Assembly: GCF_002975435.1 (NCBI RefSeq)
Contig: NZ_PCPT01000003.1
Coordinates: forward strand, 372,001-436,000
Reading direction: 5' to 3'
DNA: 64,000 bases
From: Arthrobacter sp. MYb227
GTDB taxonomy: Bacteria > Actinomycetota > Actinomycetes > Actinomycetales > Micrococcaceae
Shown here: positions 57,400 through 64,000 of the stretch, piece after piece
How positions within the stretch are numbered: position 1 is the first letter of the stretch
Layout of the letters: each line of letters begins with the position of its first letter
Program-made: the position numbers and the translations under genes
The notes under the pieces: model-generated
Seen by the model: only the letters and a program-made list of their open reading frames with translations
Told to the model about the DNA's origin: nothing
The model's database searches: none

Positions 57400-58065
57400 C
57401 CGCATAAACCTCTCAAATCGTCGTTTACACGCCGTTGAGAGCCATGGGGTCCTGCTGCGCCGCTAGCACATCGGTAAAAACGGGAATTTTCTGACCTACT
57501 GCACCACAGATGACACGAAACTCTGGCTCACAGATTCGGGCCTACGCTGCTGCGTTCCCCTAAAGGACAGCGAGCCAGCGCATTTGCCAGGATCCGGCGT
57601 AACGATACTCGAATTCATCGAAAGCTCGAACGCCAGGTGCAAAGCCCCGCCGCAAACCTTCAAATAGCAGCATTCCTTGGGTACCTCCACGAACTCGCCT
57701 TAGTGGACCCTGCGCAGCGGCTCAGTCTGTCGGGATTCGGCCTGCCAGGCTCCGAGCAAACTTTTCTAACCGACCGGAGCTGCAAGATAGAGCTTGCCCC
57801 GGACGTCTCGGCACTAGTGCTGCTGGCACTTAGCTGCCAAGCGCCTCTCAGCTGCCATGTTGTGCAGCGTTCGCGTTGTGTAGTAGCCAGATTTCGAGGA
57901 GTCCCAATATCCCCACGTGACATCCTTGCACCCACGTGGCAGTAGGTGCGCTCACTGCTGAAGCGTAGGTGACGCTGCGCTGGATATGAGCCCCCCACCA
58001 TGCCCGGTAGGGGAGTGGTGGTGCAACGATCACTCGAACTCGAGGAGCCACGAGCGAAGGAAGGT
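57400..58065. other. gene-free stretch between the GntR regulator and qcrB terminator
   Basis: No convincing reading frame on either strand; short frames such as plus 57637-57945 have unusual composition. One weak hairpin CTCTCAA/TTGAGAG lies at 57412-57440 after the GntR gene and may be its terminator. Possibly decayed DNA. Confidence 0.35.
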
Positions 58066-58111
58066 TAAATGCGTGTGGGGCCCGTCCGTAGACGAGCCCC
58101 ACACGCATTTA
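58066..58111 (-). terminator. terminator of the qcrB operon
   Basis: TAAATGCGTGTGGGGC (58066-58081) pairs perfectly with 58096-58111, and the interior CGTC-CGTA-GACG can extend the stem. It lies 16 bases past the qcrB stop. Confidence 0.85.
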
Positions 58112-58126
58112 GTTCTTAGCGGTTAC

Positions 58127-59797
58127 TTAGTGACCGATCGAATCCTGTTCGGATCCTTCGACCTCTGCGTGACCGTGTGCAGCCTTGGCTGCGGCCAACT
58201 CGGATGGAGTCACCGGAGCGACGCGATCCTCGAAGAAGAACTTGGACAGTGCACCACGACGCTTTTCCTTAGCCGAAATGTGACCAGCGGCATCCGGCTG
58301 AGCCGGGATGACCTTGCGGTCTTCGAACACTGCGAGATTGTAGCGCTTGTAGACATCGAGGTCTTCGTGCTTCTCCGAGAAGCCACCTTCCGGCGACATC
58401 TCGATGATTCCGGCTTCGCGACCGTGCAAGACGATTTCGCGATCCTTACGCTGCAGCGATAGCGCCAAACGGCGGGTAACGATGAAGCCGAGGATCGGGC
58501 CGATGACGAACAGCACGCGCAACCAGTAGGTTACATCGTTCAGCGAGACCAGGAAGTGTGTTGCGATCAAGTCAGAGGACGCAGCTGCCCACATCACCGA
58601 GTAGGAGATGACGCCAGCAACGCCAACTGCCGTACGGAACGGCGCGTTACGCGGACGATCCAACAGGTGGTGTTCGCGGCTGTCCTTGGTGACCCAGCGT
58701 TCGATCCATGGCCAAACGAACATCAGCGTGAAGATGATGCCCGCCGGGACCAATGCCGGAAGCAGAACGTTCAGGCTCAAGGTGTTCCAACCCCAGGGGA
58801 GCGGGATGAGCCATTCGAAGGAGAAGTTACCAAGCATGCCTGGCATCAAGCGCAGCGCGCCATCAACGAATCCGATGTACCAGTCAGGCTGGGTGCCTGC
58901 GGAAACCGGGGACGGGTCATACGGACCGTAGTTCCAGACCGCGTTGATAGTGAACAGACCCGAGATGAAGGCCACGATGCCGAAGACGATGAAGAAGAAG
59001 CCGCCGGCCTTCGCTGCGTAAACCGGACCAACTGGGAAGCCAACAACGTTGTCGTTGGTGCGGCCCGGGCCAGGGTACTGGGTGTGCTTGTGCACAACAA
59101 CCATGAACAAGTGCAGCGCAATCATGAGCAACATGATGGCAGGCACGATCATAATGTGCAGCGAGTACAGACGTGGGATCACGACGGTACCGGGGAATTC
59201 TCCACCGAAGAGGAAGAACGAGATGTACGAACCGATCACCGGGATCGACTTGACCACACCATCGATAATGCGCAGACCGTTACCGGAGAGCAGATCATCG
59301 GGGAGTGAGTAACCGGTGAAGCCTGCAGCCATCGCAAGGATGAGCAGAACGCCACCAACAACCCAGTTCAGTTCACGAGGCTTACGGAATGCACCGGTGA
59401 AGAACACGCGGAGCATGTGAACCGATACGGCAGCAACAAAGAGAATTGCCGACCAGTGGTGAACCTGGCGCATGAACAGACCGCCACGCACGTCGAAGGA
59501 AATATCCAACGTCGAGGCGTAAGCAGTGGACATGCCAATGCCCTTGAGCGGGTTGTACGAACCGTTGTAGATGACGTGTGCCATCGACGGATCGAAGAAG
59601 AACGTCAAGAAGGTGCCGGAGATCAGCAGCAGTACAAAGGTGTACAGGGCCACTTCGCCGAACATGAATGACCAGTGGTCAGGGAAGATCTTGCGACCAA
59701 ATTCCTTGACCATTGCTGACCCGCCGGTACGCTCGTCAACAAAGTTGGCGATCTTACCGGTCTTGGTCTTTGGGGTGTACTCAGTAGTGGTAGCCAT
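58127..59797 (-). CDS. qcrB: cytochrome bc1 complex cytochrome b subunit
   Basis: Quinol-oxidising membrane subunit of the bc1 complex, with two b-type hemes. The 556-residue protein has about eight membrane helices; heme and quinone-site motifs visible are MRQVHHWSAILFVAAVSVHMLRVFFTGA, SLHIMIVPAIMLLMIALHLFMVVVHKHTQYPGPGR, and the PDWY variant of PEWY (GTQPDWYIGFVDGALRLMPGM). The soluble tail of about 110 residues is typical of actinobacteria. Its ATG overlaps the qcrA stop by one base (TAATG). Confidence 0.96.
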   Translation of the reverse strand: MATTTEYTPKTKTGKIANFVDERTGGSAMVKEFGRKIFPDHWSFMFGEVALYTFVLLLISGTFLTFFFDPSMAHVIYNGSYNPLKGIGMSTAYASTLDISFDVRGGLFMRQVHHWSAILFVAAVSVHMLRVFFTGAFRKPRELNWVVGGVLLILAMAAGFTGYSLPDDLLSGNGLRIIDGVVKSIPVIGSYISFFLFGGEFPGTVVIPRLYSLHIMIVPAIMLLMIALHLFMVVVHKHTQYPGPGRTNDNVVGFPVGPVYAAKAGGFFFIVFGIVAFISGLFTINAVWNYGPYDPSPVSAGTQPDWYIGFVDGALRLMPGMLGNFSFEWLIPLPWGWNTLSLNVLLPALVPAGIIFTLMFVWPWIERWVTKDSREHHLLDRPRNAPFRTAVGVAGVISYSVMWAAASSDLIATHFLVSLNDVTYWLRVLFVIGPILGFIVTRRLALSLQRKDREIVLHGREAGIIEMSPEGGFSEKHEDLDVYKRYNLAVFEDRKVIPAQPDAAGHISAKEKRRGALSKFFFEDRVAPVTPSELAAAKAAHGHAEVEGSEQDSIGH

Positions 59798-60846
59798 TAG
59801 TTCTTTCCACGCTCCCAGTAGCTCGGGCCAACCGGTTCCTGGAAGTCGCTGCGTGCGACGAGGAAGCCGTTAGCGTCAACCATGATCGGCAGCTGTGGCA
59901 GTGCACGACCCGCGGGGCCGAAGATGACCTTGCATTCCTCGGTGAGGTCGAACGTCGACTGGTGGCACGGGCACAGAAGGTGGTGCGTCTGCTGCTCGTA
60001 GAGAGCAACCGGGCAACCAACGTGGGTGCAGATCTTGGAGTAGGCGACAATGCCGTCTACGTGCCAGTTTTCGCGGCCCTCGGAGATCTTCATCTTCTGT
60101 GGATCCAGACGCATCAGCAGAACAACGGCCTTGGCCTTTTCGTTCAGCATGTTTTCGGCTTCGTCCAAACCCTCGGGAATGACGTGGAAAGCCGAACCGA
60201 TCTGAACATCTGCCGCCTTGATGGGGGTACCAGACGGGTCGCGGGTAAGGCGAACGTTGGTGTCCCACATGGTGTGGCGAAGCTGTTCGATCATTTCGTT
60301 TGCGTTCTTACCCGAACGGTCAAGGTCGCGGAACATGAACACTGCCGGAATTGGTGCCAAAGCAATGGCACCGATCAGGGTGTTACGGATCAGCGGACGA
60401 CGCTTGATGCCGGTCTCTTCAATCACCTGGTTGATGATGTTTTCTGCATCGACGCGATCTGCCTCGGGGCGGATCGGGTGGCGCATTTCAGAGATTTCGT
60501 GGTCAGGCATCAGGGTCTTAGCCCAGTGAACGATGCCAACACCAATACCAAGCATTGCAAATGTGGTGCCAAGGCCGAGCATCGAGTTCTGGATACGGAT
60601 TTCCGTGATGTTATCCGGACGTCCGAGAACGAAGTAAGCAATAAAGAACGACAGCGTTCCGATGATGGAGATGATAAAGAGCAGCGCTACCTGACGCTCT
60701 GCTCGCTTCTCTGCTCGCGGGTCGGTATCTGCCAAGCGCTTCCGATGCGGCGGAAGGCCGGGGTCCTGGAACTTATCCAGGTCTCCCGCGCCAGCCTTAG
60801 CAACGGTGCCCGAATCGTCCGGACTGCCGTGACTATGGTCGCCCAT
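59797..60846 (-). CDS. qcrA: cytochrome bc1 complex Rieske iron-sulfur subunit
   Basis: Transfers electrons from quinol to the diheme cytochrome QcrC. The 349-residue protein has three predicted membrane segments after a hydrophilic start (actinobacterial form; about residues 55-78, 93-112, 150-170) and the Rieske cluster ligands CTHVGCP and CPCHQSTF near residues 275-300. ATG 60846 is chosen because GGATGAGAGA precedes it by about 7 bases; ATG 60876 would add ten residues. Between qcrC (69-base gap) and qcrB (overlap). Confidence 0.95.
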   Translation of the reverse strand: MGDHSHGSPDDSGTVAKAGAGDLDKFQDPGLPPHRKRLADTDPRAEKRAERQVALLFIISIIGTLSFFIAYFVLGRPDNITEIRIQNSMLGLGTTFAMLGIGVGIVHWAKTLMPDHEISEMRHPIRPEADRVDAENIINQVIEETGIKRRPLIRNTLIGAIALAPIPAVFMFRDLDRSGKNANEMIEQLRHTMWDTNVRLTRDPSGTPIKAADVQIGSAFHVIPEGLDEAENMLNEKAKAVVLLMRLDPQKMKISEGRENWHVDGIVAYSKICTHVGCPVALYEQQTHHLLCPCHQSTFDLTEECKVIFGPAGRALPQLPIMVDANGFLVARSDFQEPVGPSYWERGKN

Positions 60847-60915
60847 GTTGTCTCTCATCCTTTTCTCAAGATTCATTAGTACGTAGTGATTTCGACGGGG
60901 TTAGCCGTCAGCGAC

Positions 60916-61704
60916 CTAGGAAGGACGCGAAGTGAGCCAGATGGTGAAGGCAATAATGATGCCCAAACCAAAGGTCCAGATGAAGAGACCTTCAGCGACC
61001 GGACCAAGCGAGCCCATTGCGGCACCGCCAGGCGAACCCTGGGATTCGATCTCCTTCAGGAAGGTGATGACGTCACGCTTCTCTTCGGGGGTGATGTTCG
61101 AGTCACTGAAGACGGGCATGTTCTGCGGGCCAGTGACCATGGCTTCGTAGATATGCTTTTCCGAGACACCAGCAAGTGCCGGTGCAAACTTTCCACGCGT
61201 TAGAGCGCCACCCGCTGCGGCGGCATTGTGACACATTGCGCAGTTCACGCGGAATACGGTTCCGCCTGCAGCGGAGTTGCCCTTGGACGTATCGAGTACG
61301 TCGGCCAGGGGGATGGATGGTCCGGCACCCAAGCTAGCCACGTAAGCGGAGAGCTGGGAGATCTGTTCGTCATCGAACTGGACCGGCTTGGCCTGAGCCT
61401 GGGGGCCCTGCATCTGCATCGGCATACGGCCGGTTCCGACCTGGAAGTCGACTGCAGCGGCGCCAACACCAATCAGCGAAGGACCGTCAACGGATCCTTC
61501 TGCATTCAAGCCGTGGCAGGTGGCGCAGTTTGCGATAAAGAGCTTGTTGCCTTCCTCGATGTCGCTAGCGGTGTATCCAGTGGCTGCCTTGGCCTCGTTG
61601 ACACTGCCGGCTGCCATATACAGGCCTCCGGTGATGAGCAGACCCATCAGTAGCAGTGCGACGGCGGCGAGTGGATGGCGGCGCCTTTGCGAAAGAGCCT
61701 TCAC
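60916..61704 (-). CDS. qcrC: cytochrome bc1 complex diheme cytochrome c subunit
   Basis: Membrane-anchored cytochrome with two c-type hemes that passes electrons straight to the aa3 oxidase, replacing a soluble cytochrome c in actinobacteria. The 262-residue protein has an N-terminal membrane anchor (LAAVALLLMGLLITGGLYMAA), heme sites CATCH and CAMCH, and a C-terminal membrane helix (GLFIWTFGLGIIIAFTIWLTS). GTG 61704 is chosen for the GAGGA about 9 bases before; ATG 61719 is an alternative. Follows ctaE by 69 bases. Confidence 0.95.
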   Translation of the reverse strand: MKALSQRRRHPLAAVALLLMGLLITGGLYMAAGSVNEAKAATGYTASDIEEGNKLFIANCATCHGLNAEGSVDGPSLIGVGAAAVDFQVGTGRMPMQMQGPQAQAKPVQFDDEQISQLSAYVASLGAGPSIPLADVLDTSKGNSAAGGTVFRVNCAMCHNAAAAGGALTRGKFAPALAGVSEKHIYEAMVTGPQNMPVFSDSNITPEEKRDVITFLKEIESQGSPGGAAMGSLGPVAEGLFIWTFGLGIIIAFTIWLTSRPS

Positions 61705-61773
61705 TTGCTGGTTCCTCACTTATTTCTTAGAACTGGGAGCTGCCGAACGAAGTCCGGCAGCCTTTGACGTGCG

Positions 61774-62412
61774 CTACTTCAGGAAGTAGATGATGATGAA
61801 CAGGGCGATCCACACGACGTCGACGAAGTGCCAGTAGTAAGACACAACAATCGCACCGGTTGCTTCGTAGTGACCGAACTTACGTGCAAGAAGCGCACGT
61901 CCGATGATCAGCAAGAAGGCGATGAGGCCGCCGGCCACGTGCAAGCCGTGGAAACCGGTGGTCATGTAGAAGACCGAGCCGTAAGCGTTGGAGTTCATGG
62001 CAATGCCGTGAGCAACCAACTCGGTGTATTCGTAAGCCTGAACGGAAACGAAGATGGCACCGAGGATGAATGTCAGAACGAACCATTCAACCATTCCCCA
62101 TTCCTTCAAGTTGAACAGTCCGCCGGTACGACGAGGCTTAAGATCCTCGGCACGGAAGACACCCAACTGGCAGGAGAATGAGCTCGAGACCAGGATGATC
62201 GTATTAATAAGTGCGAACGGAACGTTGAGTTTCGCGGTTTCGGTCGCCCACATTTCCGGCGATGCAGCACGGAGTGTGAAGTACATGGCGAAAAGCGCGG
62301 CAAAGAACATGAGCTCGCTGGCAAGCCAGACGACAGTTCCTACCGACACCATGTTGGGACGGTTCGGCGCAGGGTGCGCCGGGGCATTTAGGGCATGAGT
62401 CGCAGTTGTCAC
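61774..62412 (-). CDS. ctaE: cytochrome c oxidase subunit III
   Basis: Membrane subunit of the aa3 oxidase. The 212-residue protein has about five membrane helices, with [22 protein letters not shown] and [46 protein letters not shown] and [21 protein letters not shown] at the C-terminus, all family blocks. GTG 62412 is chosen because CATAAT lies 6 bases before it. First gene of ctaE-qcrC-qcrA-qcrB, the actinobacterial bc1-aa3 supercomplex operon, while ctaC-ctaD-ctaF sit apart on the other strand. Confidence 0.95.
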   Translation of the reverse strand: MTTATHALNAPAHPAPNRPNMVSVGTVVWLASELMFFAALFAMYFTLRAASPEMWATETAKLNVPFALINTIILVSSSFSCQLGVFRAEDLKPRRTGGLFNLKEWGMVEWFVLTFILGAIFVSVQAYEYTELVAHGIAMNSNAYGSVFYMTTGFHGLHVAGGLIAFLLIIGRALLARKFGHYEATGAIVVSYYWHFVDVVWIALFIIIYFLK

Positions 62413-62418
62413 AGAGCC

Positions 62419-62424
62419 ATTATG
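62419..62424 (-). promoter_or_regulatory. -10 box of the ctaE-qcrCAB operon
   Basis: On the minus strand CATAAT, 6 bases, GTG 62412; leaderless. Confidence 0.5.
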
Positions 62425-62546
62425 TCTATAAAAGTGCCTCTGACACCAATGCATTGCCCCCCGCGTGGCGCGTTTTTTGGCCTCTTCGCGTGTATAACCG
62501 CGGAAACACGCGGGATTAACATTTCAGACTTTCTACGATTCGTAGA

Positions 62547-62552
62547 TAACCT
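62547..62552 (+). promoter_or_regulatory. -10 box of leaderless trpD
   Basis: TAACCT, 6 bases, GTG 62559; no Shine-Dalgarno and no tryptophan leader peptide. Confidence 0.5.
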
Positions 62553-62558
62553 AGAGGC

Positions 62559-63611
62559 GTGTCAACGATTCGAGCGCAACAAAAGTTCCCCACATGGCCA
62601 ACAATTCTCTCTAGCCTGATCGCCGGCAGCGACCTAGGCAGAGACCAAGCGTACTGGGCCATGGGCGAGGTGATGACGGGTAATGCCACCGACTCCCAGG
62701 TAGCCGGTTTCCTCATCGCTCTGCGCTCCAAAGGCGAGACGGTTGACGAACTCACTGGCCTAGTTGAGGCCATGCTGGCCAATGCGAGACCGCTCACCAT
62801 CGAAGGTGACCGATTAGACATTGTCGGAACAGGTGGCGACCGACACAATACGGTCAATATCTCCACCATGGCATCCCTGGTGTGCGCCGGAGCCGGTGCC
62901 AAGATCGTCAAACACGGAAACCGCGCAGCCTCATCGGCGGCAGGATCCGCTGACGTACTCGAGGCACTGGGTGTGCGTCTAGATATGCCCATTGATCGGC
63001 TTGAAGATGTTCTTGATGCGGCAAATATTACTTTTTGCTTCGCCCAGGTTTTCCATCCCTCGATGCGCAACGCCGCGGTGCCACGTCGCGAGCTTGGCGT
63101 TCCCACCGCATTCAACTTCATGGGACCGCTGACCAACCCCGCGCAACCGACCGCTTCGGCCATCGGCTGTGCCGACCTGCGCATGGCACCACTGATGGCA
63201 GGGGTGCTTGCGGCGCGTGGTGTGCGTGCATTGGTCTTCCGCGGTGAAGATGGCCTTGATGAATTCACCACCACCGCACTGAACCGCGTGTGGGAGGTAC
63301 GTGATGGAATCGTCCACGAATCAGTCTTGGATGCCCAGGATCTGGACATGCCACGGGTAACACTTGAAGATTTGCGTGGGGGAGACGCGGCCTTTAACGC
63401 TCAGGTGGTTCGCGACATCCTGGATGGTAAAACCGGTCCAGTGCGTGATGCAGTGGTTTTGAATGCGGCGGCAGGTCTGGTTGCTCTTGAATCAACTGCC
63501 AACGGCTCACTGCTCGAGCGCATGCGGGTGGCCAAGGAACGTGCCGAGGTAGCCATCGACTCGGGAGCCGCCAGGCATGCGCTGAATGCATGGATTGAGG
63601 CTACTGCGTAG
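62559..63611 (+). CDS. trpD: anthranilate phosphoribosyltransferase
   Basis: Joins anthranilate to phosphoribosyl pyrophosphate in tryptophan synthesis. The 350-residue protein shows the family glycine loop [17 protein letters not shown] (about residues 86-102), [58 protein letters not shown] and DEFTTT. It is alone here, away from other trp genes, and divergent from ctaE. The GTG start fits the promoter box just before it. Hairpin 63628-63673 closes it. Confidence 0.95.
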   Translation: MSTIRAQQKFPTWPTILSSLIAGSDLGRDQAYWAMGEVMTGNATDSQVAGFLIALRSKGETVDELTGLVEAMLANARPLTIEGDRLDIVGTGGDRHNTVNISTMASLVCAGAGAKIVKHGNRAASSAAGSADVLEALGVRLDMPIDRLEDVLDAANITFCFAQVFHPSMRNAAVPRRELGVPTAFNFMGPLTNPAQPTASAIGCADLRMAPLMAGVLAARGVRALVFRGEDGLDEFTTTALNRVWEVRDGIVHESVLDAQDLDMPRVTLEDLRGGDAAFNAQVVRDILDGKTGPVRDAVVLNAAAGLVALESTANGSLLERMRVAKERAEVAIDSGAARHALNAWIEATA

Positions 63612-63627
63612 CCGCGACGCTCACTTT

Positions 63628-63673
63628 GCTGTGGCGCGCCATTCCCCAAGGCGGGTGACCGGCGCGCCACGGC
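63628..63673 (+). terminator. terminator after trpD
   Basis: GCTGTGGCGCGCC (63628-63640) pairs with GGCGCGCCACGGC (63661-63673), one G-U, 20-base loop, followed by TGTTT. Nothing is recognised from 63674 to 63824. Confidence 0.7.
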
Positions 63674-63824
63674 TGTTTCTAGGCCCTCAAACCGCATTGG
63701 CGCACTCGTGCTCATTTATCTCGCCCAAGCCCCTCAGTGCGTCGCCAACCACTTCAAATCGACTCCCATCTGACATTTTTACTCATCTGGATGGCTGCAA
63801 CGCTTGATCACTTCTTAGTTAACC

Positions 63825-63876
63825 AACGATGGGGTGATGTTTCGGTCGCCCTAGACCGAAACATCACCCCATCGTT
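63825..63876 (-). terminator. terminator of the Lrp/AsnC gene
   Basis: A perfect 23-bp inverted repeat (63825-63847 with 63854-63876) with a 6-base loop, 30 bases past the stop of the minus-strand gene that enters from the right edge. Confidence 0.85.
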
Positions 63877-63905
63877 ATGAGTGTGCAAATTACTTACTTG
63901 TAGTC

Positions 63906-63998
63906 TTACTCCAAGCCGAGAGAAAACGCTGCATCAAGGTCATGGCTTGAATATGCCCTAAAGGCAATATGCGTCTGAGTGCCCGTGATTCCGGGGAT
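63906..63998 (-). CDS. Lrp/AsnC family transcriptional regulator, C-terminal end
   Basis: Only the last 30 codons are in the window, ending in TAA; the rest lies beyond 64000. The fragment IPGITGTQTHIAFRAYSSHD, then LDAAFSLGLE, matches the C-terminal end of the RAM ligand-binding domain of Lrp/AsnC proteins (the LPGVxxTxTxIAL...F.LG pattern). It is convergent with trpD. Effector and targets cannot be inferred. Confidence 0.7.
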   Translation of the reverse strand: MPGITGTQTHIAFRAYSSHDLDAAFSLGLE

Positions 63999-64000
63999 CT

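Noticed and set aside
57637-57945. Plus-strand frame of 102 codons after the GntR regulator
   Set aside because: Cys- and Ser-rich random-looking product, no start signal and an overlapping minus-strand frame of equal quality.
62547-62558. Tryptophan leader peptide before trpD
   Set aside because: The promoter box lies directly before the GTG start and no Trp-rich short frame precedes it.

Overview
This 64 kb window is chromosomal DNA of a moderately GC-rich actinobacterium (GC near 60% by eye). The actinobacterial integration host factor mihF next to gmk, the helicase-less PriA, CIRCE-hrcA-dnaJ2, the DUF3097 and DUF3043 proteins and the qcrCAB/ctaCDEF respiratory genes all point to Micrococcaceae (Arthrobacter / Glutamicibacter / Paeniglutamicibacter type). 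The genus is a guess. No rRNA, tRNA, CRISPR array, IS element or prophage was seen; almost everything is core genome.

Layout. 1-9.4 kb: end of carB, pyrF, mihF-gmk, rpoZ, coaBC, metK, priA and a small unknown gene. 9.4-17.2 kb: an alpha/beta hydrolase, a SorC-type regulator divergent from a glycerol block (glpD, glpF, glpK), a possible flavoprotein relic and a DHFR-like gene. 17.3-25.8 kb: leuS behind a candidate leucine attenuator, a DegV protein, comEA-comEC and holA. 25.8-27.2 kb: a gene-poor kilobase, then rpsT. 27.4-36.8 kb: orphan PemK/MazF-like protein, lepA-hemW, two small membrane proteins, DUF3097 and the heat-shock group hrcA-dnaJ-rsmE. 36.8-42.1 kb: a GerMN lipoprotein and the tightly overlapping phoH-ybeY-CNNM/CBS-era operon. 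42.1-50.5 kb: an unknown gene, an amine oxidase, leuA with its own Leu-rich leader peptide, recO-uppS, a lipase-like hydrolase divergent from pyrD. 50.7-63.9 kb: DUF3043, M20 dipeptidase, erpA, cytochrome aa3 oxidase genes ctaC-ctaD-ctaF, a HutC/GntR regulator, and the minus-strand run ctaE-qcrC-qcrA-qcrB (bc1 plus oxidase subunit III), divergent from trpD; the window ends in the 3' end of an Lrp/AsnC regulator.

Two themes run through the window. First, many single genes have a TANNNT box ending exactly 6 or 7 bases before the start codon and no Shine-Dalgarno, the signature of leaderless mRNAs; operon-internal genes use Shine-Dalgarno sequences or stop/start overlaps instead. Second, most transcription units end in long near-perfect inverted repeats. 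The most interesting signals are two leucine leader peptides: one before leuS (three Leu codons followed by two adjacent hairpins, the second terminator-like) and one before leuA (four CTA Leu codons). Together they suggest that charged tRNA-Leu sets both leucine synthesis and leucyl-tRNA synthetase supply.
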